Positions 8,583 through 16,036 of a stretch of DNA of 64,000 bases are shown here, piece after piece. The first letter of the stretch is position 1; each line of letters opens with the position of its first letter. The stretch comes from Butyrivibrio sp. GTDB lineage: Bacteria; Bacillota; Clostridia; Lachnospirales; Lachnospiraceae. Position numbers and translations under genes: made by a program. The notes under the pieces were generated by a model. The model was not told the DNA's origin. It did no database searches and saw nothing but the letters and a program-made list of their open reading frames with translations. The stretch is taken from the NCBI GenBank assembly GCA_017413105.1, contig JAFPVA010000141.1:1-64000 (forward strand), given 5' to 3'.

Positions 8583-9779
8583 TCAGCCCTCCTTTCCTCT
8601 GTTTTGAATGTTCTTGAGTTCAATACTTTCAACAAATGCCTGGAAGCGGGTACGGAGCTGTCCAACGGCATTGTTTACGTATTCTTTTTCTATTGAACAG
8701 ACAGGGATACCGAAATCTCTCGGAAGGATAACGGTATCTATGGTACGCTCATAACTCCAGTATTCACAGAACTTCATCTGGGAAATGATTATGCCGTCTG
8801 CCTTATATTCTTTTGCCACATCTGCAAGATACTGCTTCCTCTGTCGCATGATATGCTGATCCATGAAGCGGGGACAGTTGCTGGTTTCAAGATAGTGGCG
8901 GGCTATGGCGTGGAGAGGAGTCTCGCCTTCCTTTACTACAATCTCTTCCCTGCCGGGGAGAGAGCCGTAGCAGTGTCTGTCAGCCACAACCAGGGCACCG
9001 CACTCTTCGATGAGCTTCACAAAATCAGGATCGTCATCCTCGGAGCCCGCTAGAACTACCTTACATCTGTAGGTCTTTTTCTCATCGGGCTTTCTGGTCT
9101 TAAGCTGCTCGGCAATATCTCTTAGCTTGTCGATTATCAGATACTTAGGGCACACTAAAGTGCAGAGCATGATGATACAGAATTCTGTGCCGGTGATGGT
9201 AGGTTCATCCAGCTTTCTGTAACTGCCGATCTCTGTAATAAGACGGCAGATCTCATTGTGCTCTTTTATGGCAGTCAGGAGTGCTTCGTCGCTGGTATCA
9301 ATGTCAAAGTGTTCCTTTAGCTTGTCCAGTACATGAACCTGAAGCTGCTTTTCATAATGTTCTATGGAATTGTCGTTTTTCTTAAACGGAACATCGGTGA
9401 ATTCACAAAAGAAGTCGGGGTTCTGAATGATGTCCATAAGCTGAAGATGCTCCTGAAATCTGCAGGTTACAGTGCAGGTCTCGGTAGCCATCTGGGCATC
9501 AAGAAAATTGAAACCGCCCTCAAGGGCCCGTTCCAAAAGACACCTGCCATACATGCAGGTACGGTTGGACATATAGTAGGTTGCCATGTCCGGTGAAGAA
9601 CTGCGGGGAGCGCGAAGACGCACTGAGAAACAGCCCGGAAGGTCAAGCAGGACCTCAGGCATAAAATAGCAGGTGTATCCAAGAGCGCGCAGACCATCAT
9701 CTTTAGCCTTGCGGACCAGCTCATTATTGGCTTCCTGCAAAAGGTCTTCGAGCTCAAAAATGTGCACGAGATCTTTCAT
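8583..9779 (-). CDS. 2-hydroxyacyl-CoA dehydratase family protein, small subunit (set 1)
   Basis: A 398-aa HgdB/BcrB-like subunit. The three family ligand cysteines are visible: C102 (TETCTV), C270 (ADRHCYGSLPGREE) and C338 (MKFCEYWSYER). The conserved tail GQLRTRFQAFVE follows. A GYTCY motif at C37 and paired cysteines at 75 and 80 are additional and mostly shared with the set 2 paralogue, to which it aligns nearly end to end. First gene of a leftward five-gene run; the ATG is preceded by GGGGGC. In this family a [4Fe-4S] or double-cubane cluster sits between the two subunits and is reduced by the activator ATPase. No CoA-transferase or acyl-CoA dehydrogenase accompanies it, which argues against a standard amino-acid fermentation pathway. 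Confidence 0.85.
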   Translation of the reverse strand: MKDLVHIFELEDLLQEANNELVRKAKDDGLRALGYTCYFMPEVLLDLPGCFSVRLRAPRSSSPDMATYYMSNRTCMYGRCLLERALEGGFNFLDAQMATETCTVTCRFQEHLQLMDIIQNPDFFCEFTDVPFKKNDNSIEHYEKQLQVHVLDKLKEHFDIDTSDEALLTAIKEHNEICRLITEIGSYRKLDEPTITGTEFCIIMLCTLVCPKYLIIDKLRDIAEQLKTRKPDEKKTYRCKVVLAGSEDDDPDFVKLIEECGALVVADRHCYGSLPGREEIVVKEGETPLHAIARHYLETSNCPRFMDQHIMRQRKQYLADVAKEYKADGIIISQMKFCEYWSYERTIDTVILPRDFGIPVCSIEKEYVNNAVGQLRTRFQAFVESIELKNIQNRGKEG

Positions 9780-10048
9780 ATTTAGTTGCCCCCTCTGATC
9801 ATTATATAAAAGAATATACCATACTTAATGATAACATAAAGGATAGGAAACTTGAACGATTTATTGATTATTAATAATGTTGTAACAAATATGAAAATAT
9901 GCAAAGTTATCAGAAAATTCACGGAAACTTTATCGGTTATGCCTTTCTGAATGTTTTGATTTTTTTTGTTATATTTCATTAAAATTTACTGTGAAAAATA
10001 GTCTTTTTAGGCTAAAATGATTATAAGGTTATTTCAGGGGGATTTTTT

Positions 10049-10810
10049 ATGGGGGACCATACTAAGATCATTGCACTTACAGGCAAGGGAGGTGTTGGCA
10101 AGACATCTCTTTCGGCTTCTATTGTGCGTATTTTAACGGAGAATTATCCGGATTCTAAAATTCTTGCTATTGATGCAGATCCTGCAGTTGGATTATCTGT
10201 TGCGTTGGGGGTCAGACCACTTCTTACTTTGGATGAGATAAGGAAGAAAGTTGCGGAGGACGTTACAGGGAAACTACGAGACACACAGGATATTCTGGCG
10301 GAAGCCAAATTCCAATTATATGAAACTATGGTAGAGAAAAACGGCTTTGCTTTTCTGGCTATTGGAAGACCGGAAGCGGCAGGCTGTTATTGTGCTATAA
10401 ATACATATCTCAGGAAGGTTATTGAGATGCTGGTAGATGACTTCGACTTTGTAGTCATAGACGGAGAGGCCGGTATCGAGCAGATAAACAGAAGGGTCTT
10501 GGAGAAGGTGACTCATCTTATCTGCGTATCGGACCAGAGCAGAAAGGGCCTTCAGATAATCGAGACCATAAAAAATGTGGCGGATGAGCTTGTAATGTAC
10601 GACCGCATTGGCCTTATCGTCAACAGGGCACCGCTTCCGGAAAAACTTACGGAGAAAGAGATAGGTGGAGTGCCTGTGGCTGCTGTGATCAGGCAGGACG
10701 ACGACATGACGGAGAACGATATCGAGGGACGAAGCGTCTTTGAACTTCCGGAGAGTTCGATTATTCTTGAGGGAGCGAGAACGGCCCTTAAGAATATGGA
10801 GATTATATGA
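10049..10810 (+). CDS. cooC: CooC-type nickel-insertion ATPase
   Basis: A 253-aa MinD/SIMIBI-class P-loop ATPase. It has the deviant Walker A GKGGVGKTS at residues 12-20, DADPAVGLS at 42-50, and the diagnostic segment GRPEAAGCYC at 106-115. The C-x-C cysteines (C113, C115) correspond in position to the Cys pair that binds nickel or zinc at the dimer interface of CooC1. CooC proteins insert nickel into CO dehydrogenase, and a close relative serves acetyl-CoA synthase. There is a GGGGGA ribosome site. It is transcribed away from set 1 and toward set 2, with two tandem structured repeats in between. The assignment is strong; the client enzyme is not identified and no CooS gene lies in the window. 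Confidence 0.9.
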   Translation: MGDHTKIIALTGKGGVGKTSLSASIVRILTENYPDSKILAIDADPAVGLSVALGVRPLLTLDEIRKKVAEDVTGKLRDTQDILAEAKFQLYETMVEKNGFAFLAIGRPEAAGCYCAINTYLRKVIEMLVDDFDFVVIDGEAGIEQINRRVLEKVTHLICVSDQSRKGLQIIETIKNVADELVMYDRIGLIVNRAPLPEKLTEKEIGGVPVAAVIRQDDDMTENDIEGRSVFELPESSIILEGARTALKNMEII

Positions 10811-10873
10811 TGACAAGGGCATAGGTTATGAGGCGTTCCGGTGCTAATGATAGCCTTATGGCTTTGTACAGTA

Positions 10874-11018
10874 TGAGTTCTTGGATAAAAATACAGAAAT
10901 CCGCACTTGCTGCGGGTTTCGTGAGAACATGATTCAAGAGTCAACCAAGCCCTGCGACGTTAGTCGCCTTCAAATGGCTTGGTTGATACATTCTTGGATT
11001 TTATATCCAAGAATGTAT
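10874..11018 (+). repeat. Family 2 three-hairpin repeat, copy A
   Basis: Three hairpins in order: H1 10896-10920 (GAAATCCGCA/TGCGGGTTTC), H2 with an 11-bp perfect stem (10941-10951 with 10976-10986) capped by an inner GCGAC/GTCGC stem, and H3 with a 13-bp perfect stem (10986-10998 with 11006-11018). The conserved linker GTGAGAACATGATTCA joins H1 and H2. The 5' end (TTCTTGGATA, 10878-10887) is also complementary to the right arm of H3, allowing an alternative fold. It lies between cooC and the second dehydratase pair. Confidence 0.8.
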
Positions 11019-11160
11019 GAGTTCTTGGATATAATTACAGAAATCCGCACTTGCTGCGGGTTTCGTGAGAACATGATTCAGGTGGCAAACAAGCCCTTCG
11101 ACGTAAGTCGACTGGAATAGGCTTGTTTGCTGATATCTTGAATGTTTCATTCAAGATATC
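11019..11160 (+). repeat. Family 2 three-hairpin repeat, copy B (tandem)
   Basis: Same architecture as copy A: H1 11040-11064, H2 stem 11085-11095 with 11120-11130, H3 stem 11132-11144 with 11148-11160 (13 bp perfect). H1 and the linker are nearly identical to copy A. H2 differs at two stem positions with compensating changes (T-A to G-C, C-G to A-T), and H3 has a different sequence yet pairs perfectly. This copy ends 31 bp before the TTG start of the next gene, so it would form the 5' leader if transcription continues from cooC. Confidence 0.8.
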
Positions 11161-11191
11161 ATAATAATATAACACGAGAGGGGGGCTTTCT

Positions 11192-12385
11192 TTGCAAGAT
11201 CTGAAATATCTGATAACCTTTGAACAGCTTTTAGAGGATGCAACCAATAAGCTCATCAGAGAAGCTCAGGATGAAGGACAGTATGCTATTGGCTATACCT
11301 GTTATCATATGCCTGAGGTTCTTTTGAACGTTGACAACTGTTTCTCGGTGAGAATGCGTGCGCCCAGGATTGGCTCAACGGATATCTCAACCTACTATAT
11401 GTCAAACTATACCTGTGAGTTTGCCAGGTCACTGCTTGAAAACGGAATAGAGGGTGGCTACAAGTTTCTTGACGCTGTGGCAGGAGTCGATGCCTGCTCA
11501 GCCATGAACAGATGTTATGAGCATCTGGAGATTCTTGAGTGTAATGACAAACCTCACTTTTTTGTAACTCATACCGATGTGCCCTACAAGGTTGAAAAAT
11601 ATAATGTGGATCAGGTTGCTACTCAGATGAGACTTAGGCTCCTTGATGTCATGCACGAAAAGCTTGGCACGAATGTTTCAGATGATGCCATAAGGAAGGC
11701 AGTCGAGGAACATAACGAGCTGTGCCGCATTATCACTCAGATTGGAGAGTTCAGAAAAGAGGACAATCCAAGGATAACCGGTTACGAGTTCCATGTTATC
11801 TGCCTTGTGAGCTACTGCTGTCCGACAGCCGGGATCCTTCCTATGTTAAAAGAGACACTGGAGGAGCTAAAGGACAGAAAGCCGGATGAAAAGCCCTGGT
11901 TCAGAGCAAGAGTTGTGGTTGTGGGTTCTGAAATAGACGACCTTAACTTTACAAAGCTTCTTGAGGAAGCGGGAGCGATGGTAGTAGCTGACAGATATTG
12001 CTACGGCTCTTTCCCCGGAAGAGAAGAAATAGTACTTAATGATGACGAAGATATAGTCAAACAGATAGCAAGGCATTACATGCGGACCAGTGAATGTCCG
12101 AGATATATGGCCGAAGAGAAAGTTCTCCAGAGAAAAGAAACTGTGGACAGACTGGCAAAAGAATTCAAGGCTGACGGTGTTATCTATGAACAGATGAAGT
12201 ACTGTGATTTCTGGGCCTTTGAGAGACCTCTTGCAAGCCACATCATGACGGAAGAATACGGATGGCCGACGCTTTCCATCGACAGATCCTACAACGTTCA
12301 TGCGTCAGGTCAGCTCCGGACAAGATTCCAGGCCTTTGTTGAGGCACTGGAGATCAAGAAGATCAGGAAAAGGGAGGTAATGTGA
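11192..12385 (+). CDS. 2-hydroxyacyl-CoA dehydratase family protein, small subunit (set 2)
   Basis: A 397-aa paralogue of the 8583-9779 product, colinear from the first residue. The ligand cysteines fall at the same positions: C102 (DACSAM), C270 (ADRYCYGSFPGREE) and C338 (MKYCDFWAFER). GYTCY at C37 and the GQLRTRFQAFVE tail are also kept. The start is a TTG: it is preceded by GAGAGGGGGG at about 7 bp and gives an N-terminus (MQDLKYLITFEQLLEDA) that aligns with its paralogue. The stop overlaps the start of the large subunit gene. It likely pairs with the next gene product as a heterodimer. The two tandem family 2 repeats form its upstream region. Confidence 0.85.
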   Translation: MQDLKYLITFEQLLEDATNKLIREAQDEGQYAIGYTCYHMPEVLLNVDNCFSVRMRAPRIGSTDISTYYMSNYTCEFARSLLENGIEGGYKFLDAVAGVDACSAMNRCYEHLEILECNDKPHFFVTHTDVPYKVEKYNVDQVATQMRLRLLDVMHEKLGTNVSDDAIRKAVEEHNELCRIITQIGEFRKEDNPRITGYEFHVICLVSYCCPTAGILPMLKETLEELKDRKPDEKPWFRARVVVVGSEIDDLNFTKLLEEAGAMVVADRYCYGSFPGREEIVLNDDEDIVKQIARHYMRTSECPRYMAEEKVLQRKETVDRLAKEFKADGVIYEQMKYCDFWAFERPLASHIMTEEYGWPTLSIDRSYNVHASGQLRTRFQAFVEALEIKKIRKREVM

Positions 12386-14160
12386 TGAAATACATTGATC
12401 CCAAAAACTTCAGATTAAAGGACAATATAGACTGGAAGGCCCAGGCTGAAAACATGAAAGAAATCGCCGGTATCGTGGGCGAGATGATAAAGGAGACGGA
12501 TTTTAAAGAAGTTGCAAGGTCTGTGGGGAAGGATGCAAAGGGACTTAAAAAGCGCCTTAACCATGAGCTTGACCTCTTAAAGAATATGTCTCCCGACGAG
12601 ATAAAAGACCTTGTTTTAAACGGAGAAAAGCAGCTTGGAAAGCTTTATGCCTCCGGCAAAATGGCCACTGTCAGAAGAGAGTGGAGAGGTATAAAGGATA
12701 CCGGAGTAGATTTTTATGAGTGGACCAAAATGTGGGGAATGCTCCTTGCTACTTTTTCCAAGGATCTGGTTCCTGCCATGATGGGTGCTGTGCACTACAG
12801 ATGGATGATTTCCTATTTCTGCTGTCACTCCTTTATGGACAAGAATACCATGGGACTTAGGGGAACAGCCCTCAAGATGCACCATGAGCTCATCTATGCA
12901 ATATTCAGATACGTTGCAGAGAACCTGGTTCTTCTCATGAAGTCCGATGAGAAAGTTGGTAACTGTAAAGAACTTTCCAAGAAGATAGTTCTTTTTGACG
13001 AGATGACAATGTCACAGATAATGGCAGGATTTCCGGACCTTATCGGAATTCCGTACCAGCTGATGCCGGTATTTCTTTTGTCTGAGATAGATCAGCTGGC
13101 TTGTATGCCATATATCGATGCGGTTGAGTCCTACGGACTTCCGTCGGATACCTGCCCGGTTCCGTCTTCGGAATGCGGAGCGGCAGTTGTGGATGCACTT
13201 CCTCATATGGGCGCCTGCTTTATTTCAAGCTCAATGCCTTGTGACGGATCTGTAATGGCATCCTCTTATACCAGCAGAAGATTCAAGGACCTTCCTACAT
13301 ATCATTTGGCTTTCCCTGTCAGATATGAGGATGAGTCACTTATGGATGCAGCGGTAAAAGACATTCAGGGCTGCATTAGATTTATAGAAGAGAACACCGG
13401 CGCAAAGTGGAACTGGGATGCATATTTTGCAGCCATGAAGCGCTTTAACGAAGAAACGAAATATGAGCTCCAGAAGTGGGAGATAAACCAGACTCCACAT
13501 CCTCAGCTCATTGGTCCATGTTATGAGCTTTTCAGAAAGTGGAACTATGAGATGGACGGAGGTCTTGATCCGAGAATCATTTCGACCTTCAAGAAAGTCG
13601 ACAAGCTCATGATGAAAGCTTATGAGAGGAAAGAAGAACCCTGGCGCGGCAAGATGAAGTACAGGGCAATTGTCTGGTCCATACCTGCTCACTACTACGC
13701 TAACTTTTCCAACTGGATGGCAAACTGTTGGGGCGTAGATATCCTTGTAGAGATGGAGTCCCTTAACTTCACCAAGCCCCTTGAAACTGAGGACAGGGAA
13801 GAGGCCTTCAAGGATCTGGCAAGACTCTACGAGCGAATGGTAATGAGAAGGCACACCAACGGTGGTTATGACCACGTGGTTACCGAACTTTGGAGACAAT
13901 GTGAACTGTGGAATGTAGATTTTGTCCTTATGTATCAGCATGTTTCCTGCAAGAACATGGCTACGGTTCAGGGACTTTTCGAGGATCAGGCAAGGGAGCG
14001 CGGTATAAAGCTTCTGTGGTGTAGCCACGATCTGATGGATCCGAGAACTGTTTCAAGAAAAGATATGCGTGCTACGGTAAATGAATTCATGAGGACAGTC
14101 ATGAAGGCAGAGCCGGTTGATCCTTCACTGGAGGATTTTGAAGACGACACATCCTGGTGA
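12385..14160 (+). CDS. 2-hydroxyacyl-CoA dehydratase family protein, large subunit (set 2)
   Basis: A 591-aa paralogue of the 6891-8579 product. Shared features are HxRWM in the N-terminal half, LPSDTCPV (first ligand Cys near 257), PCDGSV (Cys near 286), SCKNM (Cys near 522), RTVSRK and the C-terminal EDDTSW. It has no Cys where set 1 has the second Cys of CPMC; instead a Cys sits seven residues after the first (CPVPSSEC), so the cluster environment may differ. The first ~90 residues are charged, helical and not shared with set 1. The ATG at 12385 overlaps the preceding stop (TGATG) and has AGGGAGG 7 bp upstream; a GTG one codon earlier is also possible. The reaction is unknown. Confidence 0.85.
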   Translation: MKYIDPKNFRLKDNIDWKAQAENMKEIAGIVGEMIKETDFKEVARSVGKDAKGLKKRLNHELDLLKNMSPDEIKDLVLNGEKQLGKLYASGKMATVRREWRGIKDTGVDFYEWTKMWGMLLATFSKDLVPAMMGAVHYRWMISYFCCHSFMDKNTMGLRGTALKMHHELIYAIFRYVAENLVLLMKSDEKVGNCKELSKKIVLFDEMTMSQIMAGFPDLIGIPYQLMPVFLLSEIDQLACMPYIDAVESYGLPSDTCPVPSSECGAAVVDALPHMGACFISSSMPCDGSVMASSYTSRRFKDLPTYHLAFPVRYEDESLMDAAVKDIQGCIRFIEENTGAKWNWDAYFAAMKRFNEETKYELQKWEINQTPHPQLIGPCYELFRKWNYEMDGGLDPRIISTFKKVDKLMMKAYERKEEPWRGKMKYRAIVWSIPAHYYANFSNWMANCWGVDILVEMESLNFTKPLETEDREEAFKDLARLYERMVMRRHTNGGYDHVVTELWRQCELWNVDFVLMYQHVSCKNMATVQGLFEDQARERGIKLLWCSHDLMDPRTVSRKDMRATVNEFMRTVMKAEPVDPSLEDFEDDTSW

Positions 14161-14281
14161 TGTGTGTGATATTTGGACGCAAAGTATGACAATGTTGTGC
14201 TTGCACAAGACATTATCATAACTTGCAGACATAACAGATATGAGAAAAAAGTAAATTATTATATTTAGGAGGATTTTTTAA

Positions 14282-15076
14282 ATGAAATATTTTGGCGGAT
14301 GCGATGTAGGATCTACTTATACAAAGGCTGTCATCATTGATGAGACAGGAAAGATGGTGGCAAACACCACTTTAAAGAGTAAGATCATCGCTCAGGAATC
14401 AGCTGAGATGGCGATGAAGGAGGTTATAAGTCAGGTTCCGGAATTGAATAGTGCCAAGGACCTTGCTTATCTTATAGGTACAGGCTACGGACGAAATAAG
14501 GTTCCTTTTGCGGATGAGAATATTTCTGAGATTTCCTGCCATGCTATGGGCGTTCATGTAACGAATCCTTCAGTTAAGGCTATCATCGATATCGGCGGAC
14601 AGGATGTTAAGGGCATTGCCATTGACACTGACGGAACCGTCAAGAACTTTGCCATGAATGATAAGTGCGCTGCCGGAACAGGAAGATTCTTTGAGGCTAT
14701 GGCAAGATCCTTTGAGATGTCTCTTGAGGATTTCTCAAAGCTTTCACTTAAGGCAAAAAATGTTATTCCTATCACAGCACAGTGCACAGTATTTGCAGAG
14801 TCTGAGGTCATCACCCTTGTCGGTGAAGGAAAGCCTATGGATGAGATTGCAGCAGGTATCGAGATGGCTGTTGCAAAGAGATGTTTCGTAATGTCCAAGA
14901 AAGCAGGCGCTACAGATTCCATCACTCTTACCGGTGGCTGTGCAAAGAACGACGGTCTTAAGGCTGCCATAGAGCAGGTTCTTAAGCTCAAGGTTGTAAA
15001 TCTTTCAACCGATCCTCAGCTCATGGGAGCACTTGGTGCTGCAGAGTACGCAAGACAGAAGGGATTGTCACGCTGA
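14282..15076 (+). CDS. 2-hydroxyacyl-CoA dehydratase activator ATPase (HgdC/BcrA-type, ASKHA fold)
   Basis: A 264-aa BadF/BadG/BcrA/BcrD-family ATPase. Its dimer holds one [4Fe-4S] cluster and uses ATP to push a low-potential electron into the dehydratase or reductase. Visible motifs are the phosphate loop DVGSTYTKAVIID at residues 8-20, DIGGQDVKGI at 103-112, the cluster cysteines C129 (NDKCAAGTGRF) and C168 (AQCTVFAESE), and the adenosine motif TGGCAKN. The length is normal for a single-domain activator. It is the only activator in the window, so it presumably serves both dehydratase pairs. It is separated from the upstream gene by 121 bp that contain a weak inverted repeat near 14190-14213, and it has an AGGAGG ribosome site. 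Confidence 0.93.
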   Translation: MKYFGGCDVGSTYTKAVIIDETGKMVANTTLKSKIIAQESAEMAMKEVISQVPELNSAKDLAYLIGTGYGRNKVPFADENISEISCHAMGVHVTNPSVKAIIDIGGQDVKGIAIDTDGTVKNFAMNDKCAAGTGRFFEAMARSFEMSLEDFSKLSLKAKNVIPITAQCTVFAESEVITLVGEGKPMDEIAAGIEMAVAKRCFVMSKKAGATDSITLTGGCAKNDGLKAAIEQVLKLKVVNLSTDPQLMGALGAAEYARQKGLSR

Positions 15077-15108
15077 CAAAAATAGTGATTTACAGAGAGG
15101 AAATATCG

Positions 15109-15276
15109 ATGAGCAAAGCGCTTAAGATTTTCTTTAAGATAGTAAAAATATTGACCATCATTACGGGCGTTCTGTTCGTGGTGTATTTTTGGAATCTGGA
15201 CCAGAAGCTGATGGCTTGGCTCTATTCACAGGTCAATAAGATATTTGATCGAAAGAAAGCGGATATTAGGTTCTAG
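15109..15276 (+). CDS. Small single-pass membrane protein of the dehydratase cluster (copy 2)
   Basis: A 55-aa protein: a basic N-terminus (MSKALKIFFKIVKI), one membrane helix (LTIITGVLFVVYFW) and NLDQKLMAWL, then a basic tail. The pattern G-x-LF-x-V-x-x-W-x-LD-x-K is shared with the 76-aa protein at 6619-6849. The start at 15109 has GAGAGGAAA upstream; an upstream in-frame ATG at 15085 is only 8 bp from the activator stop and has no site. It lies between the activator and the ACS-like gene (3-bp gap). Each half of the cluster carries one such protein, so it is likely a real component, perhaps a membrane anchor. Confidence 0.7.
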   Translation: MSKALKIFFKIVKILTIITGVLFVVYFWNLDQKLMAWLYSQVNKIFDRKKADIRF

Positions 15277-15279
15277 GAT

Positions 15280-15996
15280 ATGAAATTATACGACAAAATA
15301 ATAAATGATACTCTTGAGGTGCTGGAGGCTTCCCCACTTGTGGAGGATAGCTATCAGTATGATGAGACAAATGTCTGGAAGGATGCCGGGAACAGCGAGT
15401 TCATCATGCAGAGGGATGCCGCCTTTGAAATCGGCGGTGGCGGGGAACCATCAGTTAATTATACCCTTGTTACCACCTCGGGAATTGTTTCTGAGGATGA
15501 GATTTACGTATATGGCGAAGACATCGGGGACATTAGCGGAAATTCAGCTTTTGCCAGAATCGTGATATTGGAAACGGAAGACCTGGGCGAGGAAAGTGAC
15601 CAGGAAAAAGCGTTTCAGGCCATCCGAAATCTTGAATTTGTCCGCTATCATGTTTTTCCCGAAGGATATATGGTCCGTGTATCGGCAAGGAGCAATCAGG
15701 AGCAGATAAGGTTCAGCAAAAATGCCATCAGGAAAGGTATCTCTTTTGCCAGAGTGGGAAATCTTTATATAAAAAAATATAAAGAAGTTCCCGGAGTAAA
15801 GAAGGTAAGAGTGATATTCATAACTGACAGAAATCTGGTGGAAAAGCTTCTTCCGAATGCAGATAAGGTGGATAACATCACCAAAACCTTGACGCACATT
15901 CTGGACGGACTTCCTACAGACTGCGGACATTGCAGCATGAAGCCTGTATGTGACGAAGTGGATGGCATGAGAGAGCTGCACCTTGGAAAACACTGA
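15280..15996 (+). CDS. Acetyl-CoA synthase (CdhC/AcsB)-related mini-protein with CxxCx5C motif
   Basis: A 238-aa protein resembling the portion of ACS/CdhC that precedes and enters the A-cluster domain. Points of resemblance: AFEIGGGG near residue 48 (ACS: ELGGP), an acidic YGEDIGD segment (ACS: IGPDI), then a run ending RVSARS...FSKNAIRKGISFARVG (ACS: IRVSKKA..KGL....IG) and VKKVRVIFITD (ACS: I.K.QVTFITD). It ends with DCGHCSMKPVC (C215, C218, C224), where ACS has CTLCQSFAPNHVC. The later Cys-Gly-Cys that holds the distal nickel in ACS is missing because the protein stops. It follows the small membrane protein by 3 bp and precedes the oxidoreductase by 40 bp. With CooC and CooT present, a nickel or Fe-S site is plausible. 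Homology is judged by eye. Confidence 0.72.
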   Translation: MKLYDKIINDTLEVLEASPLVEDSYQYDETNVWKDAGNSEFIMQRDAAFEIGGGGEPSVNYTLVTTSGIVSEDEIYVYGEDIGDISGNSAFARIVILETEDLGEESDQEKAFQAIRNLEFVRYHVFPEGYMVRVSARSNQEQIRFSKNAIRKGISFARVGNLYIKKYKEVPGVKKVRVIFITDRNLVEKLLPNADKVDNITKTLTHILDGLPTDCGHCSMKPVCDEVDGMRELHLGKH

Positions 15997-16036
15997 CATT
16001 AGGCGAAAATAATAAACCGTAAAGGGGGAATAAGAC

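Noticed and set aside
9782..9979. A 65-codon hydrophobic frame on the minus strand
   Set aside because: It lies in the AT-rich divergent gap that should hold promoters for cooC and the set 1 operon; codons are AT-skewed and no ribosome site is present.
10881..11120. A 79-codon frame upstream of the set 2 small subunit gene
   Set aside because: It lies across the two tandem structured repeats and repeats its own sequence (ICT-rich, CCGFRENMIQ twice) because of them. No ribosome site.
10811..11191. Repeats considered as a CRISPR array
   Set aside because: Only two long (~140 bp) structured copies without short repeats and unique spacers; no cas genes.
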